Shown here: piece by piece, positions 60,724 to 64,000 of the stretch
Numbering within the stretch: position 1 is the stretch's first letter
How the letters are laid out: every line of letters begins with the position of its first letter
Assembly: GCA_041658245.1 (NCBI GenBank)
Contig: JBBAAM010000012.1
Span: 7,880-71,879 of the forward strand
Origin: Fen-1258 sp041658245
GTDB lineage: Bacteria; Bacteroidota; Ignavibacteria; Ignavibacteriales; Melioribacteraceae
Length of the DNA stretch: 64,000 bases
Direction of reading: 5' to 3'
The notes under the pieces: model-generated
What the model was told of the DNA's origin: nothing
The model's input: the letters and a program-made list of their open reading frames with translations, nothing else
The model's database searches: none
Position numbers and translations under genes: made by a program

Positions 60724-62358
60724 TTATTTTACTGCCACAGCTTCTTTTCCGTTCTTGCGTAATACTTGATATGCTTGATAAGCAAGGATAACAGCAAGGA
60801 CAAATAGTAGTAAAGCTATTAATGAAAGTGTAAAATTTTGTTTGGAAAGATTTGAATAGATAAAGGTAACCAATGCTGTTAAAGTTACAGCAAACATAAA
60901 GATCATTGGTATCATCGTAAATGAGTAATTTAATTTTAAATGAGAGATCCAAACAGTTAGAGCCAACAATGCAATTGCTGCAAGCATTTGATTTGCACTA
61001 CCGAACAAGGGCCATAACGTCATTGATTGACCGCTGAATGTTAGAGCTGCACCGAAGAGAACTGTTATTCCGGTTGCGATGTATCTATTCTTTACTAAAA
61101 CACTTTGTTCTTTTTTCTCTTTCACTTCAAAATATTCATGGAATGAATAACGGGCTAAACGAGTAGCAGTATCAAGTGATGTTAATGCAAACGCAGAAAC
61201 AGCAAGTGCAGCAAAATTAATTGCATGATCTGTTTGAATTCCTAAAAAAGGAATGTTATGCATAAAATTTGCGATTCCGGTAGAGAATGCAGTTACTGCG
61301 CCTTTTGTATTTAATAATTGTAAAAAGTGTTCTTGGTCTAAAGATGCAACAGAGAGCAAGGATAAAATAGCTAGTACACCTTCAATCAACATTCCGCCAT
61401 AACCAACAATCCTTGCATCGGTTTCCTTATCCAATTGTTTTGATGTAGTTCCACTTCCAACTATAGCATGAAAACCACTGATTGCACCACAAGCTACAGT
61501 TACAAACAAAGCAGGGAAGAGATAACCCAATTTATCAACAGAAAAATTTGTAACCGGCGCAAGATGAACTTCCGGCATTGTAAAAAATAATCCAACAATT
61601 CCGCCGATCATCAATGTATAGAGAAAATATGAATTCAAATAATCTCTTGGTTGAAGTAAAATCCAGACGGGTGTTACAGAGGCAAGGAATATGTATCCAA
61701 GCAAAATTATTATCCACCAATCTTTACTTAACTGTATTGGAAAAACATTACCGAGGTAGATACACAAAAATAAAAGTGCTACACCTATGATTGATGAAAT
61801 CCATAATGATGCTTTAAGTCTGTAAACCGTTAATCCAAACCCTACTGCGAGAAACATAAATAATATTGAAGATGTGCCTGAACTTGGAATAGCATAAAAT
61901 GTATCGGAAACAATTATAGTGAATACAGCAATAACTAAAATTAAAGTTGCCCAAGAAAAAATTAGAAAAAGTTTTTTACCGCTAAAACCGATATATCTTT
62001 CAATAATTTGACCTATTGATTTTCCGCTGTGTCTTACGGATGCAATGATTGATCCGTAATCGTGAACACCGCCAATAAATGAAGCACCGATTAAAACCCA
62101 AACATAAACCGGAACCCATCCAAAACTTGCCGCTATTATTGGTCCAACAATAGGTCCCGCACCGGCAATGGAAGCAAAATGATGACCAAGCAGAACAGGC
62201 GGTTTAGCAGGGCAATAATCAACTCCATCGTACATTGTATGAGATGGAGTTTCATTACTATTAGTTACATTAAACTTACGGGTAAGAAAATTTCCATAAT
62301 ATTTATATGAAACGATGAACATTATCATCGCGAATAGTATCAGAGCAACTCCACTCAT
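60724..62358 (-). CDS. cstA: Carbon-starvation protein CstA family transporter
   Basis: 544-residue membrane protein of the CstA family. GVDYCPAKPPVLLGHHFASI AGAGPIVGPIIAASFGW and FIGGVHDYGSIIASVRHSGK SIGQII are the family signatures, followed by about 15 helices. GCGAISGFHAIVGSGTTSKQ L also fits. Members take up pyruvate or peptides when carbon is limiting. ATG at 62358 with AAAGGAG upstream. Following the dehydrogenase, it may import a carboxylate for the surrounding enzymes. Confidence 0.93.
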   Translation of the reverse strand: MSGVALILFAMIMFIVSYKYYGNFLTRKFNVTNSNETPSHTMYDGVDYCPAKPPVLLGHHFASIAGAGPIVGPIIAASFGWVPVYVWVLIGASFIGGVHDYGSIIASVRHSGKSIGQIIERYIGFSGKKLFLIFSWATLILVIAVFTIIVSDTFYAIPSSGTSSILFMFLAVGFGLTVYRLKASLWISSIIGVALLFLCIYLGNVFPIQLSKDWWIIILLGYIFLASVTPVWILLQPRDYLNSYFLYTLMIGGIVGLFFTMPEVHLAPVTNFSVDKLGYLFPALFVTVACGAISGFHAIVGSGTTSKQLDKETDARIVGYGGMLIEGVLAILSLLSVASLDQEHFLQLLNTKGAVTAFSTGIANFMHNIPFLGIQTDHAINFAALAVSAFALTSLDTATRLARYSFHEYFEVKEKKEQSVLVKNRYIATGITVLFGAALTFSGQSMTLWPLFGSANQMLAAIALLALTVWISHLKLNYSFTMIPMIFMFAVTLTALVTFIYSNLSKQNFTLSLIALLLFVLAVILAYQAYQVLRKNGKEAVAVK

Positions 62359-62368
62359 GTTAACTCCT

Positions 62369-63547
62369 TTATAGTTTTGAAATAACTGCATCCGTCAATT
62401 GTTGTGTAGAAACTGCACCATGTTGGAAAACATCCGCGCCGCCTTTCAATTTTAGCATATCATATGTTCGGACTTTTCCTTCCTCAACAACTTTTGCAAT
62501 TGCATTTTTAATTTTTACAGCTAAATCTTTTTCACCGATGTGATCTAACATCATACATGCACTCATAAACATAGCAATAGGATTAACAATTGATGGATTT
62601 AATTTTTCGTACTTTGGAGCTGAACCATGTGTAGGTTCAAACACTGCATAATCATCACCAAGATTAGCGCTGCATGCAAAACCAAGTCCTCCGATCAATC
62701 CGGCAAAACCATCGCTTATAATATCTCCAAACATATTTTCTGCAACAATAACACCGTACTCTTCCGGATTTTTTGTTAGCCACATCATCTGTGCATCAAT
62801 ATTGGTATCCCATAAAGAAATGTTAGGATATTCCTTTGCAATCTCTTTTGCGATCTTGAACATCATACCGGAAGTTTCTCGAAGCACATTTGGTTTTTCG
62901 CAAAGCGTAACATTTGTATATCCAAATTTTTTGGCGTACTCAAAAGCAGCGCGGATTATTCTTTCGCTCGCTTTTTTGGTTACAATCCTAGTTGAGATTG
63001 CCATCTCATCACTCGGTACATGAGCAAATGCTTTCATCTTAGAATTTGTTTCAAGTGCGTCTCGAACAACTTTTGGCGGATTCGTCCATTCAACACCCGC
63101 ATATAATCCTTCGGTATTTTGTCTGAATATGACAGTGTTCACCATCGGTTCTTCAAATCCTCCATCTGAACTTCTTCTGATAAAATTAAGGGGATTACCT
63201 TGAATAGAAATACACGGACGAATACAGATATCTAAATTAAATTTTTGTCTCAAGCTTACTATAGGTGAAAAATAAATGTAACCTTTTCCTTTTAAGGAAA
63301 GATCAAGTTCGTTTTCTGCAGCATCTTTTGGTTTGCTTGTGATAGCTCCGAACAAAGCTATTTTGTGTTGAGAAATTAGATCAATAGTTCTTTGCGGAAG
63401 TGCATTTCCTTCTTTACACCAAAAATCCCAGCCAATATCGCCCCAAACATAATTAGCTTTAAATCCGGCAGCTTCTAATAATCTTATTGATTCAGGTAAT
63501 ACTACTTTCCCAATCCCATCTCCGGGAAGAGCTACAATAGTTTTCAT
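62369..63547 (-). CDS. Isocitrate/isopropylmalate dehydrogenase-family enzyme
   Basis: 392-residue beta-decarboxylating dehydrogenase. It begins MKTIVALPGDGIGKVVLPES and carries LRQKFNLDICIRPC, NTVIFRQNTEGLYAGVEW, NMFGDIISDGFAGLIGGLGF ACSANLG and HGSAPKY. The K-Y after A-P matches NADP-type isocitrate dehydrogenases (NAD and isopropylmalate types usually have D-I). Its substrate loop differs from E. coli Icd (SPIVSLR for SLNVALR). Substrate may be isocitrate, homoisocitrate or isopropylmalate; the cluster favours isocitrate or homoisocitrate. It heads the operon with cstA. Confidence 0.87.
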   Translation of the reverse strand: MKTIVALPGDGIGKVVLPESIRLLEAAGFKANYVWGDIGWDFWCKEGNALPQRTIDLISQHKIALFGAITSKPKDAAENELDLSLKGKGYIYFSPIVSLRQKFNLDICIRPCISIQGNPLNFIRRSSDGGFEEPMVNTVIFRQNTEGLYAGVEWTNPPKVVRDALETNSKMKAFAHVPSDEMAISTRIVTKKASERIIRAAFEYAKKFGYTNVTLCEKPNVLRETSGMMFKIAKEIAKEYPNISLWDTNIDAQMMWLTKNPEEYGVIVAENMFGDIISDGFAGLIGGLGFACSANLGDDYAVFEPTHGSAPKYEKLNPSIVNPIAMFMSACMMLDHIGEKDLAVKIKNAIAKVVEEGKVRTYDMLKLKGGADVFQHGAVSTQQLTDAVISKL

Positions 63548-64000
63548 AATTCATCCTTAATAATTAAAAATTTTTGCTAATGCAACTTAGAGAGAAGAGT
63601 CTAATTTGGCAACTATAACCATTCTCTTTATTTGTAGTTTTTTAAAATCTTGAAATTGTCATTGCAAGGGTCCGGCCGTTGCCGGGAACGAAGTCTGTCT
63701 GCCGCCAGGCAGTCTATCTTTAATGAATTTTATTAGATGAGATCGCTTCTCCCAACGTTGTCGCATAGGCGTCAACTTAATTTTATGATTTTTTGATTAC
63801 TGTATAATTTAACTGTAAAAATGTTAAAATATTCTTTTAGAGCTTTTGGTTAATAATATTTTCTTGTTCTTCTTCAAACTGAATCCAATATATCATCCCT
63901 AACGGGATTTTAGTTGTATGGTGTTAACTTTACTATAATTATTTCATCCCTAACGGGATATGGAAGTAATAATCCCGGAGGGATTATATATTTATAGAAA
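63548..64000. repeat. Repeat-rich non-coding end of window
   Basis: About 450 bases without a gene. 63668-63720 is GC-richer than its surroundings (GGGTCCGGCCGTTGCCGGGA ACGAAG, GTCTGCCGCCAGGCAGTC) with hairpins. From 63890 there are two copies of TCATCCCTAACGGGAT about 57 bases apart, then AATCCCGGAGGGATTAT. These are short palindromic units typical of dispersed repeats; the array may continue past the window. Confidence 0.6.

Noticed and set aside
63885..64000. Two TCATCCCTAACGGGAT copies 57 bases apart as the start of a CRISPR array
   Set aside because: The repeat core is only about 16 bases, is palindromic, varies at its edges, and changes to CCCGGAGGG in the third unit. No cas gene is in the window. 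It fits a dispersed palindromic repeat better, though the array runs off the end.

Overview
The window looks like a chromosomal segment of an AT-rich, Gram-negative member of the Bacteroidota/Chlorobiota group, most plausibly the Ignavibacteria. This is inferred from gene families and layout, not from a marker-gene match. The signs are a TonB-dependent receptor with a carboxypeptidase-like N-terminal domain, an ExbB/ExbD/TonB set, an atpD-atpC pair, an 11-subunit complex I without nuoEFG, a K+-independent-type membrane pyrophosphatase, a SPOR protein, and many short palindromic intergenic repeats.

Layout. 0-5.5 kb: the 3' end of atpD, atpC, then a minus-strand set (small unknown protein, IscA-type protein, superoxide dismutase) and the pyrophosphatase hppA. 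5.7-10.7 kb: a HicA remnant, an unusual fusion of a CrtC/AttH lipocalin-like domain to a polyprenyl synthase, a beta-barrel outer-membrane protein and a THUMP RNA methyltransferase. 10.7-14.1 kb is an accessory island. It holds a BrnT/BrnA toxin-antitoxin set bracketed by two extra copies of the 3' end of nuoN, and a translationally coupled DGQHR-protein/HEPN-protein pair that could be an undescribed defence or toxin-antitoxin module. 14.3-21.4 kb: a branched-chain-amino-acid-type ABC transporter operon (livKHMGF) with an acetyltransferase and a degenerate class III cyclase-like protein between the binding protein and the permeases.

21.5-32 kb: the complex I operon nuoABCDHIJKLMN on the minus strand. 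32-39.2 kb: SPOR protein, MsrB, a double NTF2-like protein, DMT and MATE transporters, a GT-C-like membrane protein and TatA. 39.4-47 kb: HtpG, an APC permease, tonB/exbD/exbB, a DedA protein and a soluble GAF histidine kinase. 47.0-47.4 kb: tRNA-Ser(GCU) flanked by broken copies of itself. 47.4-50.1 kb: a TonB-dependent receptor with a small partner gene.

50.2-63.5 kb is a C2/C6 carboxylate region: acetyl-CoA synthetase (interrupted by a TGA exactly at a conserved Trp), citrate lyase alpha, a fused CitD-CitE protein, a MmgE/PrpD protein, a fungal Lys4-like aconitase/homoaconitase, an HD-domain protein, a CstA transporter and an isocitrate/isopropylmalate-type dehydrogenase. A YoeB/YefM pair and an S23 four-helix-bundle gene are inserted among them. 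Together the enzymes could split or interconvert citrate, isocitrate and related acids, with acetate re-activated by Acs. The proton pyrophosphatase would recover the energy of the pyrophosphate that Acs releases, and the NADH-module-free complex I would couple another low-potential donor to ion pumping. These pathway links are inference.
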